Assembly (NCBI GenBank): GCA_020746105.1
Contig: CM036617.1
Coordinates: 178,216,412-178,280,411, forward strand
Reading direction: 5' to 3'
Length of the DNA: 64,000 nucleotides
DNA from: Trogon surrucura
Lineage: Eukaryota > Chordata > Aves > Trogoniformes > Trogonidae
The translations under genes and the position numbers were made by a program. Below the pieces are notes generated by a model. It was not told where the DNA came from, did not search any database, and saw only the letters and a program-made list of their open reading frames with translations. Positions 32,001 to 45,258 of this stretch are shown here, piece after piece; positions within the stretch are counted from its first letter, which is position 1; every line of letters starts with the position of its first letter.

Positions 32001-34671
32001 TGATTCTGTCATTTCCTAAATCTGTGTTCATAGCTTAGCTGTCTTACCAAGCTTTCAACAAAGCTTTACTTATGCAAGTTTGAGAGGGAGAAAAAACACC
32101 TTACAAACACCCTTTGTGTTTTGGTCCATCCTCTTTCCCTTGATGAGAAGAAAGATATTTTCCAGCATATCAAAGAGGTTTTCAGGGGCCAGTAGATGAG
32201 GGTGTCAAGTCCAGGCCATTGGCAGGAACAGGTTAGGAACATATGAGAATTGTGCTACCAGATTTTAAAGTTATAACCGAACATAAATATGTGGAATTTG
32301 GGCCAGTTGTAGTTGACTTTTACAAAAATAGCAGAAGAGTCTATTCTTCAAAACAGTGTAATATGTCAAGTTACAATTTTTGGCTCCAGGGCTTGGAAGC
32401 AATTGAGTTTCTCAGTCAAACAACTGATAGTATTTTACCTTTTTAACATGTGAAAAACATCATATTTTTTTTTAGTCATCTCAGATCTGGAAACACCTTA
32501 AGCTTTCACAAACAAGCAATTGATGCACCTGAGCAGTAAACACACTATTTTGAGCCATTCAAGTTATTAAATGTTATAGGCAATCAATAGGATCTTGCAG
32601 TACAGTGTGCAGGGCCTTCTTAGTCCTATGGGTGCACCTCTTACAGTGATAATGATTGCCTGGTAGAGCAGGGAGTTGAATAAAGTCCTTGTAAATGTAG
32701 TACAATATTTCAAATGCGTTTTCCAAAAGCACAAGTCCTCCGTGGTTGTAGGCTGTACATCTCACCACTTTGTGTTCTCATCGTGTCAAATCCTTCAAGT
32801 TAAGTGACATTACGCTCAGTCTGCACTAAACAGTGCTGGTGATTCACTAGACTGCAGTCTTCCTTTTAAGTCTGTGCTGAGCCAATACTCAAGTAAGGGT
32901 TTATTAAAGAGCACCCTCACGATGCAGGTCTAATCCTTTGATGGGGCCTACTGTTGGGATGTGACCCCTTTTTGATCATTTAACACTCCTAGTAATTTTT
33001 TTGAAAGCTGCAGTTTGCCTTTTAACCTGGATATCTTGGACAAATTCCAGTTCAGAACAACATGTTGAAAACTCAAATCCTCAGAGAGTTTCAGTGATGA
33101 AAACCAAGATACTGTTTAAACTATTTATTATTGATGAAGACTTTAAGCAGTTGTTGGCCTCTACACCAGAGGTAATCACCTCTGGTGATTCCATCCTTTA
33201 TCGAGTACTTGTTACGTATCTGTTCTCTGAGTCTTAAGGGTGTTATGAGAAATAATTATTTCAGTCACTGTGAAGACACTGCAGACTTTTATGTAAGAGG
33301 TGCCATGTAAGTGTTAAGTATTATTGCGTTACTTGAAATGTTATTATTACTTTTTTTTTTTTTTCAGTAGAGCAGCCAGCTAGCTCCACACTAGTTTAAA
33401 AATACAGTTTACAGGCACCTAGAAAGGATTTTTTTCCATGGGCTGGGAAAACAGAGTGCTAAAACATTTTCATTTGTGAGCCTTAGTAACTTGACTAGCT
33501 AGAAAAAGCAACATTAAAAGAAGCTTGTTACATTTCCGATTATGTGTGCAATAAACAATAGCTATAAATCATATTTAGAAAATGGAGTTGTAAAATACCT
33601 TTTAGAAAAATAAATAAATAAAGAGAACAGAGCTTGCTAGAATCTTTAAAGGAGACCAGTCTTCCAGAATGAGAATGAGTCATCTATAATCACACATCAT
33701 ATCTTCTAAGCAGTTCTTTGTCAGGTGTATATGTTTAATTTCCTGCTGGGTTTTTAATTCTGCCAGATAACAAAGGGGGAAGAAGGAAAGATGTTTGTCA
33801 TGAGAATTTTTTTGTTGCCTCCTCTTCCCTCCCCCTTTTCTAAAACTGTCATTCGGATGGCTCAAATTTTGGTCTGTTATAACGCCAAACAGGGAGAGGT
33901 AGATAACATTTGCAGCAAGGGATTCAGATTACTGACAGAATCTTTACTTTCTCTTTGTTGGAATTCTAACATTTTAAAACTCCAAACCACAATGCAAGGA
34001 ACAACTGTAAACAAGTGTGTGAGTGCAAAAAGCTGGACAGTTCTCCAGCTGTTAGAAAGGCATGGTGCAGGGGTTCTGATGAAAGTTTCTCCACAACAAC
34101 CAGCTAGGAAAAAGAAAGGAAAGGTGAGCTGTCTCTCTCACACTGCAGTAAAAGGTATCCGAACATAAGTGTTTCATGCCTCTTGGACCTTTTGCATCTT
34201 TTACTTAACAACCACTTCTCTAAAAAAAGGAACAAATACAGATATTTGTGCTGCTAGTAAATCTTCCGTCGACACAGCGAAGAAAAAAATTTTCTCAACT
34301 GCCAGAAATATTCGGCCGTAGGAAGACTTGGTCTTTCAACCACTCAGACCTGAACCATGACTGGAGTTTTCCAATCTGAACATCAAGGAGTCGGTCTGTA
34401 GCTGCTGCGGCAGCCCCGAAGAAAACATTTTCCTTGTAATAACCTTTTCAATAACTTCAATTATGATCTACAAATGGAGGTATTTATGAATTGCTCTGTG
34501 TTCTTTGTCCTTAATTTAAGTTTTATAGCTGCAAAAGGGATGTCTGGAATCTGCATCTCTCTCTCACAGTGCATAAATGAAAAAACATACAGCAGCCTGC
34601 ACAGATTTAAATCACTCTTCTGAGTTCTCCTAAGGCATCCAGCTCCCCTCTACATACCTGAACAGACGCCT
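29066..34671. other. Unique stretch, no gene seen
   Basis: About 5.6 kb of AT-rich unique sequence. A near-perfect tandem pair ACTGCTGG(A/G)ATAACAG lies at 29343-29358 and 29363-29378. A T run is at 33351-33364. A 125-codon plus frame (33791-34168) has no recognisable domain. Nothing else supported. Confidence 0.4.
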
Positions 34672-34740
34672 CTCAGAACATTAATGTGTAACCCTCCAAA
34701 CATTAATGTGTAACCTCAGAACATTAATGTGTAACCCTCT
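34672..34740. repeat. Three-unit minisatellite
   Basis: Three copies of a 20-23-bp unit (CAGAACATTAATGTGTAACC core) at about 34674-34696, 34697-34716 and 34717-34739. Units 1 and 3 are identical and unit 2 is shorter. Confidence 0.9.
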
Positions 34741-35387
34741 GGTAAGTGCTAACTAGACTGCTATTTTTCTAAGCAGCGAGAGCAATTCTTTTCCCTTCCC
34801 CACATTGCCCTCCAAGAAACGTGGTTTTCATAAGGGCAAAATGGAGACTCTATTTCAAGTCTCTATAAAAGCACACACAGAGAACGAAAAAAAAAAAAAT
34901 CAATATGAGCCCTTTTGGCAGCTGAAATTAGATGCTTCATAATGCTGTGCCAATCTCACTGAGCATCATGTACCTTACCTTCTGTGCCTTTTTACTTCTT
35001 CTTATCCCTTTACCTGTGGGAATAAAATGCAGTCTGGGGGTGAAGTTTTTGATTTTTTTGGGGGGGTCAACTTTTCAGGTTTTTTTATTCATTAATACTG
35101 ACAAAAAAAGTCGCATTCCAGATCAGTGGTTTGTATCCCTTTTTAATGAAATATTTTGGTGTCAGATGTTCCTAGTTCAATTAGGTTGTCAGGGAACATG
35201 TTTTGGTTATATCCTAAACAAACTAAATCAGTAGCTTTCATGAAAACTTATCCTAAGGAAGGTGTACCGAGCAGGCAGAAACAGTATGTGTGATACAGTG
35301 CTCCGAGACTGGCTGAGGAAACATGATTTTGAGATGTTCCTGAATATATTAGCATTGTACTAGTGAAATCCCACCAAAAGGACTACT
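34741..35387. other. Unique stretch, no gene seen
   Basis: A 13-A run near 34889-34901; a 100-codon plus frame (34932-35234) is hydrophobic but lies in T-rich sequence, which produces such frames by chance. Confidence 0.4.
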
Positions 35388-35595
35388 GACATTTCTTTAC
35401 CAAGAGGGTGGTCAAACACTGAAACAGACTTTCTAGAGAGGTGGTTGATGGCCCACATCTGTCAGTGTTTAAGAGGTATTTGGACAATGCTTCAAATAAC
35501 ATGTTTAAATTTTTGGTCAGTCCTGAAATGGTCAGGCAGTTGGACTAGATGATCATTGTATCTTCCTTCCAACTGAAATAGTTCTGTTTTATTCC
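35388..35595 (+). repeat. Old CR1 LINE 3' end fragment
   Basis: CATTTCTTTACCAAGAGGGTGGTC, CACTGAAACAGACTTTCTAG, AGAGAGGTGGTTGATGGCCC and TTGGACTAGATGATCATTG follow CR1 order, ending near CCAACTGAAATAGTTCTG. Diverged. Confidence 0.8.
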
Positions 35596-38500
35596 AACTT
35601 CAGAATATGCTGTTTAAAACACACTATGTAGCAATTCTTAGAGCTGCATGTAAACTACAACTTTTTCTAGTGATAACTGGTAAAAGATAATAACTGTTGA
35701 ACACTCCTATGAGAGAAGTGTGTGTGTTTCAGTGGCTGTGTCCTTTACTGAACTTTACAATTCTGGTTAAATCAAGAGGTCAAGTACTCCATCTTGTTCA
35801 ACACGCTGCCTGACTGAAGCAGCATGGAGCAGCAGGAGAAAGCACCCCAATGTTTTTCTGTCAGAGAAACAGAAGATGTTGCTAAGTCTGGTGAAAAGGG
35901 TGGGGAAACACAGCTTAGCCCTTCAGAAACAGAGAAGATTCTGCAGGACAAGACAGGGGGAATTGGTTAAAGCTGGGCAATCTGGCCATTCCAATATTAA
36001 GATGCAGAAAAAGTCTTTTCTGAGTGGAGCAAAATGTACCTATTTTCTATACGGAACCTCTGACTGTTGTCTTAACTTTCTATTTTTTCTTTTCTTAAAG
36101 AGTGGAAACAACCATTGACATAGATTCAGTAGATTCAGAAAAGAAGTATGTGACGCTTCTTGTTACTAGGGCTACCAGTGAAAAACCTATTTAGAAGTTG
36201 ATTCTAGTATGCTAGCATTTTTGTTAGCCTCAGCACATTGAATTGTTTAATAACATCTAAGTTTATTAACTGATGTTACCAACAGCAATGTAAGCTAAAT
36301 TTCAATCCTTATATTTCAGTCAATTAGTGGGTGACACGATTCTGAACTGCAGACAAGGCAACAGGTGTACTCCCTGAATAGCCTGTACCCCTGCCAAGGG
36401 TTACAAAATGTTGAATTCTGCATCTGTGACCTTTATGTAATGAAGAAGGTCATTTTAATGCTAGGACATCTGCACTAAGCCATATGGTGAGCTAGAAGTG
36501 GTGTGATCACCACACAAAATATGTTGCAGAGATATTATTCTGGTGCCACATGCCCTCTGGTATCTTCAGGAAGAGTCTTATTTATCACACAGTAGAAGCA
36601 TAATTGTTTGAAGAAAAATGATCTGGAGTACTTAAAAAAAATTAAATAGTTAAAGAGAAATATTTGTTGCTGATCCAAAGATCATCTCGTGGACATTGCT
36701 CTCTTACATGCCCTCGCCTTTGGCTTGGGATAAACATTGCATTTGCTGCAATCCATCATAGGACCAGTGAAGCTAGGAACTCTCACAAGTAATGAATTAA
36801 TGAGGCTAATTAGAGAAATGTGGGTTATTTCTGCTCCTGTTTGCATGGCGTCATGATTTCAGTCCCGAATATGGCCCAGGTGTCAGTCAGCTGGAAAGAT
36901 GTGCACCCAGAAAAGGAAAATTCCTTTGAGTGGTGGGTGTCCAGTACACTGAACGTTGTAGGAACGTGGAAGGAACTTGCCTAAGTCTTAAATTTGTCCA
37001 TAAATGTCACTCTCTCTTTATACAGCAGGTATTATTTTACTTAGTGATGCAAAATAAGAAGTCCCACTACACAGATTGAGTTGTTTTTTAGATTAAATGA
37101 ATGCTGGAAAAGGGATTCAAATCCCAAATAAATAACGCTTGTGTAAGAACACAGTCCAAAATAACCAGGAGAGACAGTTCACTAGCTCCCCAAAAGCTGC
37201 TCTACTATTGTTAAGCATATTAAGAGGATTAGAATCAGGATGTGCTGAACACATGTGAAACACCTGTGATAAATGCTCCGAAAATAACTCAGCAGTACAG
37301 AGCTCTTACCGGGCCACAAATTACTCGATTAAAGCTGGAAAAACCAAGGTTATATTTGTTTTTCTTTATCAAAGCCATGATCATTTTTTCTTCCAGCAAA
37401 CAATGCTTTCATGTTGAGTTTTAATGGGATTCTTATCATTCAGATGCAGGATATAACACTTTAGTAATTGTTCTGCTTTTTTTTCCTAACATTGTTATTC
37501 CACTGTTGCATTTGAAAAGCTTGATGAACGGATAAAATGAGCGAAAATGTGGTGCTTCACAGAAATAAACCGACTTTTTCCAAGAGGATTCTTTGGTTTT
37601 GTGAAAAGTTGCCCTTCCTTATTAAAAAAAGACAGCTTTTGCTTGATCTGCAAAACTTTTTCAGGTTAAGAGATTGACACCTTTTTCTCAGTAGAGTAGT
37701 TTACACTTGCCTCTGAAATGGGCCAGCAAAACTATCTTTTTTTTTTGAAAGAGTCAGAGCAGACTACAAACATAGTTATGGTGGGTGGCTTTCCTTTTCC
37801 AAAAAAGCTCATTTCCTGGAAGATAATTGACAATTAAGAGAAATTTGGACTCGGTGGACAAAAACGTGGCTTTCGGCATCATGAGGGATCACAAATTGAG
37901 TGTCTAGAGGAATAGTTTAGAAACACGAATAATCAACTAGCAAAACTTCTAATCTACTAATGAGATTCCCAGCAAGCTCTCCAAAGCTTTACCTTTTAAA
38001 TAGGACAGGGTTTTGTCCTGTAAGCTTGCTTCTCTGGGGCTAATAGCGGTACCTGCAGCCTTTCTGGTTGTGATGCTTGCCCTTCTATTGGAGGCACTTG
38101 GAAGTCAGTCTGAGTGCTGCCCAGACAAGCAGGCTTCAAAACTTAGGTTTTAAAAACTCTACCTGAGCCTACAAAAAGCTGTACTCCCCATGGATATTAT
38201 TTCAACTGAAAAATCCATCTAGAATATCCTACAGCTGCAGCATGCAGCAGTGGACGGAAATGGGGAGGGTTGTTAACTTCCACCAGCTCCTTGCTTTGCA
38301 AAGTGCTTTTTCTCTGTACACACTAATAATCTCCCGGCAACACATGTAGACTTTTGGACAATAAGAGCATACTGTGGGGAATCTGCACTTCAGTATTTCC
38401 CATGAACTCTAAGCGAAGTCTCCCCGCACACTGGTTAAACTACAGGATTGTATTTTCAGCATCTGTGCAGTTAGTCTCCAGTGAAATACTATATTCAAGA

Positions 38501-41344
38501 GACCTGCTAATTTATTTCTGTTCTTGCCAGCTGACTTACCTTGCATATTAACATTAACAATCATGTTTGTACAAACGGGTCCATTAATTCAAATTTCATT
38601 TCTTTTTCAATTGGCATTATATGTAAAGAACAATAACTAATGCAGCATAATTTCACCCGTGGCTATTATAAGTGGGTACACAATATCATATTTATTTCCT
38701 TCTAAAAGCATTGCTTTTATATGAGCAAAGAATATTACAACACTGTTAGCTTTTCTCCTTCCCTCAATTCATTGTAAAGATGTGGTACGGTTGGGGAAGG
38801 GGAAGACATTTAAACTCAAACTGAAGTGTGACGTTATTCGGGGTCTGCTCCAAAGTCACATTCTTCCAAGGGGAATGTTTCCTTTTATTTTTTTTTAAGT
38901 TTTGATACCGGCCCATAACAACCATTAACAAAGATGCCTGAGCAGATGCAGAAGGAGAAAATGTTGTAGAAATTTTGCCACAATAAACAGTACTTAACTA
39001 AGTCATTATGGGAAAAGGAAAAAATATATTACAAAGCATGACTGAAAAAAAAAAAAAAAGTGAATTTCAACACCAGAAAAAGCTTAATTCTCTTGCCAAA
39101 TCTCCTGTGCCAAGAAAAATCAGGATTATTTTTCAGATTAGGAACACAGAAGTGGGTGAACTGATGGTTGCAATCATACTTCAGTGTTAGGTTGTAGAGC
39201 AGGAAAGGTAATCAAAAAAGTTAAAATTAACTTTGGGAAACTCAAGTCATAACACTTAAGGAAACAGAAAGGAGTTGTACTAGCTCTTGAGTTTTTAGAG
39301 GCGACTCCGAATAATGAGGAAAAAAGTCAGTTAGATCCATTGTTACGGGCAAGATACTAAGTGGGTCAGGCGATCTTGTGTCTGTAAGAAACAACGGGCA
39401 GTTACTGAGGAATTCCTGGTGATACAACTTGAGTTTCAAAACTCGGCTCATATAGATTCCCACATAGAAAATCCCAAGAAAAAGCACTTCAGTCCAACAT
39501 CCATACTGTCATCTTGCACGGTAAATAGCTGCAAGCCAAACTCTGTGCTTACATGTCATTGCAGTTGCTCTCATGAATCTGAACTACACATTGTTTTTCC
39601 AATCGGATTTGTTAAACACTCTCTGTATTTATAAAACTTTCCCAAGATGGACAAAAAGCCTGGGTTTCTAAAAAGAACTTTTGCCACTTTCTCTGGGAAA
39701 CATTTTTGCTATCTCTTATCACGTCTGTCCTAAGCTGTTCTTATCGGAATGGAATAAAGCATCACAGAATGTACATCAAAAGAAGTATCCCGGTGGAGTA
39801 AGCTTCTTCAAGCAACTGGGCTAGCTTCAGTGAATGGAAATATCCAGTGCCACAAAGAGATCCCTCTGGCACCCGCTCCAGAAGGAGGCATTGCAAAGAT
39901 AAGATAACAGAAATGAGCTGACTGATTACTTCCCAGAGCACTCTACATGTTTTGCTTTTCCATATTGTGTCGTGGTGGTTTATTAGGTCGTTTCTCAGGA
40001 GCAGCTATCGTGTAGCTCATAGCCCAATAAAAATGTAGTTCAGAAAGCTCTATGTGACTACGTAAATGCCTCTACCAAATACCCCTGAGTACCTTCAGGG
40101 CACTGTTAAACACTAAACCCACATTATTACAATGTGTCACAAAAACAGAGTGGAAGAGATCAAGGGTCTCTGCAATAGGAAGAAATTTCTGAAGTTAAAT
40201 TCCTGAGCCATCTGTAGTAATGCTCAATGAAATTAGGCAAGAAAAATAGAAATAAATCAGGTGTCAAATATCTTCTCTATGGAAATATTCTTTCCTTCCC
40301 ACAAATGAGTCAGTCTCTTTAAACTGGAGCAAGCTACACTAATCAAGCCCCTGAGAAATTTTAGAAGCAGTAGGAGTACTCCTGTACCACTCCCAACAGC
40401 CTGTCTTCAGTCTCCAGTGCATCAAAAGAAAAGGCAACTTCTTCTTCTCTCTGTTCCCCATCCACTGTTTCCCTCCAACCAAATTATGCATCCGGGGAAA
40501 AAATTCCCATGCACCTTTCTCTTTCTGCTTCACCTTTTTTCCTTTTTCTTCTTTTTTTTTTTTCCTTCCCTGCTTCACCTTCTTTTTCAGTATCCCTTCA
40601 TAATAATTCTTTTTCAGAAATACACTTTGCATTCTGATGTAGCTTCCGGAATCAAAAATCCACTCTGAGTAAAAACTCTCTTTAGCATAAAGTTGGCAGA
40701 CTTTCTCCCTAACTGATAACAGGCATTTGGGTATGCTGCCAGCAGTTGCTTTAATAATAGCCACACTATCTCACTGACAATTAATGTAGGCTTCCCTGTT
40801 AGACTAGTAATTAGGCCTTCAAAATGTCAGAATCTGGTCCAGGTTGAATATTCTGGATAGTAACTGTGAATAAATAAATAAAAAAAAATAAGGTTAATGG
40901 GAATTGACAATATCTGGCTGAAATGCTATCTGGGTCCAAGTACGATTCTGCTCCCTGGCAGGGATCACAGGAGCCAGCCTGGGCTGGCTCATCCTTGTGA
41001 GTGCTGAGAGATGTCCCCCTGCAGCTCACTTGGCCAAATCAGTGCAGTTGCTCACTGGCTGAACCAGATATTCTTTATGTGAGTTAAGAAAACAGAACCT
41101 GCGAGACAGAGTGAGGTCTTTCTGAAACACAAAGCGCTGCTGCGGTGGTTTGTGCCTCTTAGTAGTCATGATGAATGCTGCAGTTAAAATAGCTGGAGTA
41201 AACTTTATCCTCTGGCTACATAGTGGCCAGTGGCAGAAAGACAAAAGTGGGAGTGGGAGGGCTCCTAGTTATGCCCAGCTATGGAAGAGGACCTGCAGCA
41301 AATTCCTGCTTACTCAAACCAGGAAAACTGGATAAGGGGAACCT
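35596..41344. other. Unique stretch, no gene seen
   Basis: About 5.7 kb, AT-rich. There is a homeodomain-like cluster of TAAT and ATTA motifs at 36790-36812, an A run at 39047-39059 and a pyrimidine-rich tract at 40505-40590. The long minus frame over that tract (40339-40764) is a low-complexity artefact. Nothing else supported. Confidence 0.4.
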
Positions 41345-41371
41345 GCTATTAGGACCTTTTGTCCTAATAGC
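41345..41371. repeat. Perfect inverted repeat (hairpin)
   Basis: GCTATTAGGAC at 41345-41355 and its exact reverse complement GTCCTAATAGC at 41361-41371, separated by CTTTT. The plus strand has no T run after it, so it does not look like a terminator. Confidence 0.9.
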
Positions 41372-43082
41372 GTGCATATTTACAATACATGACACCAAAT
41401 TAAAATAAATATTCCTTTTAAGTTTACCTTCCCTGGGAGGATTTGGAGAGTAAAGTGGCTACCAGATGTTGAGGTGCCCAGCCTTCTTGTCTCACCTGAC
41501 TCTGAGTCACCTCTGTTTTCAAAAATACTGATTTGTCAGGAGAGAGACATTTAACCAGGTTCTGCCAGCTAAGCCGTAAAACATGCCTGCCCTTTTTGAC
41601 CCAAGCAGTTAGACAGAGGATTTTCGTTCAAAGGAAAATCTAAGATTAGACAGACATCTCTTCTATGCAACCTATGTATTTCCAACTAAGGTTCCCTGGC
41701 TAAAAAGCGAATAAAACTTGGGCATGAGGAAGCTCACAGCTCCTTTTATTTAGTCCTCATTCCTAAGAAACAATCTTTAGTTTTCTTCTAAGTACTTCTT
41801 TTTCTTAAAAAGACACCTCAATGTTAATCTTGCTTTTTTCTTTTTTTCACACAGAAGCAGAGAAATACATTTATTTCCCAATAATAGAAGGAGAAATCCT
41901 TAACCATATTATTTTATGACATGCAAGCATCCCAGGGATGGCATTGTACTAGCTTGGTATTGAGTATAAAATACCAAAGGTAGGTTTTCTGTTTGTGTGG
42001 TTGTTTTTGGTGTTTTTTGTTTTTGTTTTGTTTTGGTTTTTTTTTACATTGTCTATTAATAATGAAGGGTGTGTAATATTAATGTCAAGGTGATTTAATC
42101 CAACCATAGCAACAAGTTTTGTGCTGTCTTCCAATTTAATACACTGGAAATAAGAGAGAGATTCTATTTCCAAGTAGTGTCAAACACAATTTTTCAGTAC
42201 ACATATGAAGGAAATCATAATAAGCAGCTATAAACTTTCACTTCTGTTTAGAGGGAAAAACACTGTTCTGTTTTTTTTTTAAATTTTGGATAAAATGTCT
42301 CTGTTTTCAGCAAACCTTACGTATTTCACTTTAAATGAAAAATATGCTTTAGCCGTGGAAAAAGTCATCAGTTTGGCAGCAAACTTATTCTAAAAGATGG
42401 AAGAATATTTATTCTGAAGCAGCAGAAATACTGGGTTTATTTTGCGTTCATTTTCTTTTGAATTGAGCAATCTGGTTATTTAAAAAATAAACCAAGCCTG
42501 CCATATTCTGCAGGCAAAAAAATATCAGAATTGCAAAGTGCTGTAATCACTGGAAATGGGAAACTGGAGTTGATAAGCTTGGTTTCCCATATAATCATTT
42601 CAGGTGAGCTGGTGACAGCTCAAATCAAATTCTGGGGATGAGCAGATGTGTCTTGAAATGGCTGAGATGGCAGAGTTCCTCCTCCCTCTTCCATGTGATG
42701 CGTAATTAAGGAAAAAAAAAAAGAAAATTGTAGGAGTTTGATAATAAGATTTTTAAACCAAACTATCTTTTCATCCTTGCAAATGTATTTGAGAAGAAGC
42801 AGGCTTTTGACTGAGAAAATAGTGTAAAATCCAGACCCCATTTTGAAGGACAGCTCCTTCCCCTCTGTTTCAAATACCATCTCTATTGCTTTTTATTTAC
42901 AACTGTTTATTCATTGGATTATGTGTGTGTTGGAGTGATAAGGAGGTCCTGAATTTGTCAGTAGGTTTGAGGGTTGAGTGCTCCCACTAAGAAAAAAAAA
43001 GAAAATAATTGTTGATTAGGAGTTTGACTTTAAGTTTTTTTGTTTTGAATTTATCCGATTTTTTCCCAAGTTTTTTTACAGT
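41372..43082. other. Unique stretch with T/G-rich low-complexity run
   Basis: T-rich sequence with G interruptions at 41998-42047. Otherwise unique, with no gene seen. Confidence 0.45.
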
Positions 43083-43198
43083 GGGAAGGGAAGGGAAGGG
43101 GAGGGGAGGGGAGGGGAGGGGAGGGGAGGGGAGGGGAGGGGAGGGGAGGGGAGGGGAGGGGAGGGGAGGGGAGGGGAAGGGAGGGGAGGGGAGGGGAG
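43083..43198 (+). repeat. (GGGGA)n array with GGGAA start
   Basis: Three GGGAA units, then about 20 GGGGA units with one GGGAA-like variant near 43174-43182. The strand is all purine with G4 runs one base apart, a strong G-quadruplex pattern. Confidence 0.97.
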
Positions 43199-43364
43199 GG
43201 AGAGGAGAGGAGAGGAGAGGAGAGGAGAGGAGAGGAGAGGAGAGGAGAGGAGAGGAGAGGAGAGGAGAGGAGAGGAGAGGAGAGGAGAGGAGAGGAGAGG
43301 AGAGGAGAGGAGAGGAGAGGAGAGGAGAGGAGAGGAGAGGAGAGGAGAGGAGAGGAAGAGAAGA
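43199..43364 (+). repeat. (GGAGA)n array
   Basis: About 31 GGAGA units joined directly to the preceding GGGGA array, ending in GGAAGAGAAGAC. Frames across it (Gly-Arg-Glu repeats) are artefacts. Confidence 0.97.
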
Positions 43365-45234
43365 CTCTAGTTGTGGCAGAGTTGAGGATGCATAATTTAT
43401 GTTTGATAACTCTTCATTTTAGTTAGGGTGGGTCAATAATTTCTAAAGTCAGGGGAAGCGGTGTTCATGAAGGTATGGGATTAGAAACCGTGACTCTGGG
43501 CATGACAGGAATTTGGAGTGAGGAGGGGAATTAGAGAAACCTAAGGGAGAATAAACATCTGTCTCCTGAAAAAGTGATTTTTTTTTTTCCAGGTAGAAAA
43601 GCAAAACGGAATAAAAGAGGATAAAGGAGGGCTTGAGGACAGAAGCTGTGACCCAAGCTCCACTCACAACACAGTATCTGCTCTGAACTAAATCTGCATT
43701 TCTCTTATCCTATTAACCGGGAAGGCCAGGTTATATTTACCTCTTGGTCCAATTAAAGAGCAGCACAGAGCAGCACCACCTCCAGAGGAGACTGAGGATG
43801 AAGTATTTGCTGCAGACTCTTGGTGTGGTGATTGCTGCCCTCCCCTCCTTCCTCCTTGCCCACCGATGACCCTCATCCTCCTCTACCATGGGCCCTCACA
43901 CTCCCTGGGCTTGGCAGGGGAAGGGCAATGCACATCCCAGCTCTGCTTGCATTAAACCTCTCTTTCCCCACTCTATGACTGTATGGACAGGAAAGGTGGA
44001 AAAGAGCCTCCTCACCAAATTACAAGCCACAAAATGGGTCTCCAGGGAAGAGGGTCAAAGAATTATCTTTTAGAATGTTCTTTTACCACCTGTGCTTTCA
44101 GATCTTCAAGAAGTAGCAGAAATTTCTGGAGAGGGCTCAACACACAGAAAAATATCTCCAGTGAGAGAAAGGTACAGGATGCAAACACCTTCACTTAGGT
44201 CCTTTTCTGCTTCTTGCCTTCCAGCTACAACAACAACAACAAAAAAAAGCTGCAATGAGAGTGAAGATCCTTGAAAAAGATCATACCCTACTGACCTGGA
44301 AGGACATTTCTCATAATTTTCAAACTACAAGGGAACATGCTAGATCACTCAGTTGGATTTTCAATAGCTACAATCTACACTTTTCCATGACAGCTGGTCA
44401 GACTCTCTCGGGTCCTCTCAAGGGGCCGAGAGCTCCTTGTTACCTCTTCAGTGTGCCACTGGAGCTGGCAGCCATCCTCACACACCAGGTTTCTTTTATT
44501 TTTTTACACCCGTTATGTCTAGGGTTAGTTAATTAAATCAAAGCTTGACCAGGAAAGGTGCATTATTATGCCTCAATGGGGGCAGCCCAAGGTGGGATAA
44601 CTGAAATTAGTTCTTATTCAAGTATCTGAAGGGACCATGAAAATATGCAGGGTAAGACACAGGGGGATCAAGTGAACATCTTGGCCTGCAGGCCAAGGTT
44701 TAACAACCTAATGAAGTATCTACAGCGCCGCTCAGCACCTGCTCTCCCGAGGACTGGAAAGTGGAAGCAGGATTAGGCCTGATGCCAAAGGCTTGTGGAC
44801 TGAGATTAGCACACACAGTTTCCTTCTGCAGCTGCTTTAAGATCTGAATCGGCCGTCTCACTTTTTTCTTCTCTAGTCCACCTAGAAGATGCTAGGGACT
44901 GCACATTTCAAGTTAAGTTCAGGAGAAATTCTAGCTCACATTCACAAACGTCGTTTCTTACGAAAGGGCTGTCATCTGGTGGGTGCCTCTAACAGAAGAT
45001 GGCTGCTGTGGTAGACTTGGATGAGCAAGCCCGTCCTGATTACTCGAGCCTCGTTACATGAGAATTTGTAGTGTATTTCCCCTGAAACAAAGAAACGTGG
45101 CATGTAAGCCAGATAGAGCCCTGCACACATTTCTCTCCCGGAGCTACTGAGTGTTACTATCTCAGAAGGCAGCACTGCCATCTGGGGGGCAGAAAACCAA
45201 TATCTCAGTCACAGTTCAGCTACTGGGTTGGGGG
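43365..45234. other. Mostly unique; weak minus-strand exon candidate at its right end
   Basis: No gene confirmed. A 69-codon minus-strand frame (44972-45181) begins directly after a strong acceptor-like CTGCCCCCCAG on that strand; it is listed as a finding only. An imperfect purine-rich A run lies at 44229-44250. Confidence 0.35.
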
Positions 45235-45258
45235 GTGTGTGTGTGTGTGTGTGTGTGT
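45235..45258. repeat. (GT)n microsatellite
   Basis: Twelve uninterrupted GT units after a G6 run. Confidence 0.95.

Noticed and set aside
33967-34090. Cysteine-rich short frame (CKQVCECKK) in an alternate frame
   Set aside because: Only about 36 codons between stops, without an acceptor; likely chance.
40339-40764. 141-codon minus-strand frame
   Set aside because: Driven by a pyrimidine-rich tract giving Lys/Glu runs; no domain.
43009-43395. 128-codon Gly/Arg/Glu frame
   Set aside because: Translation of a purine pentanucleotide array.
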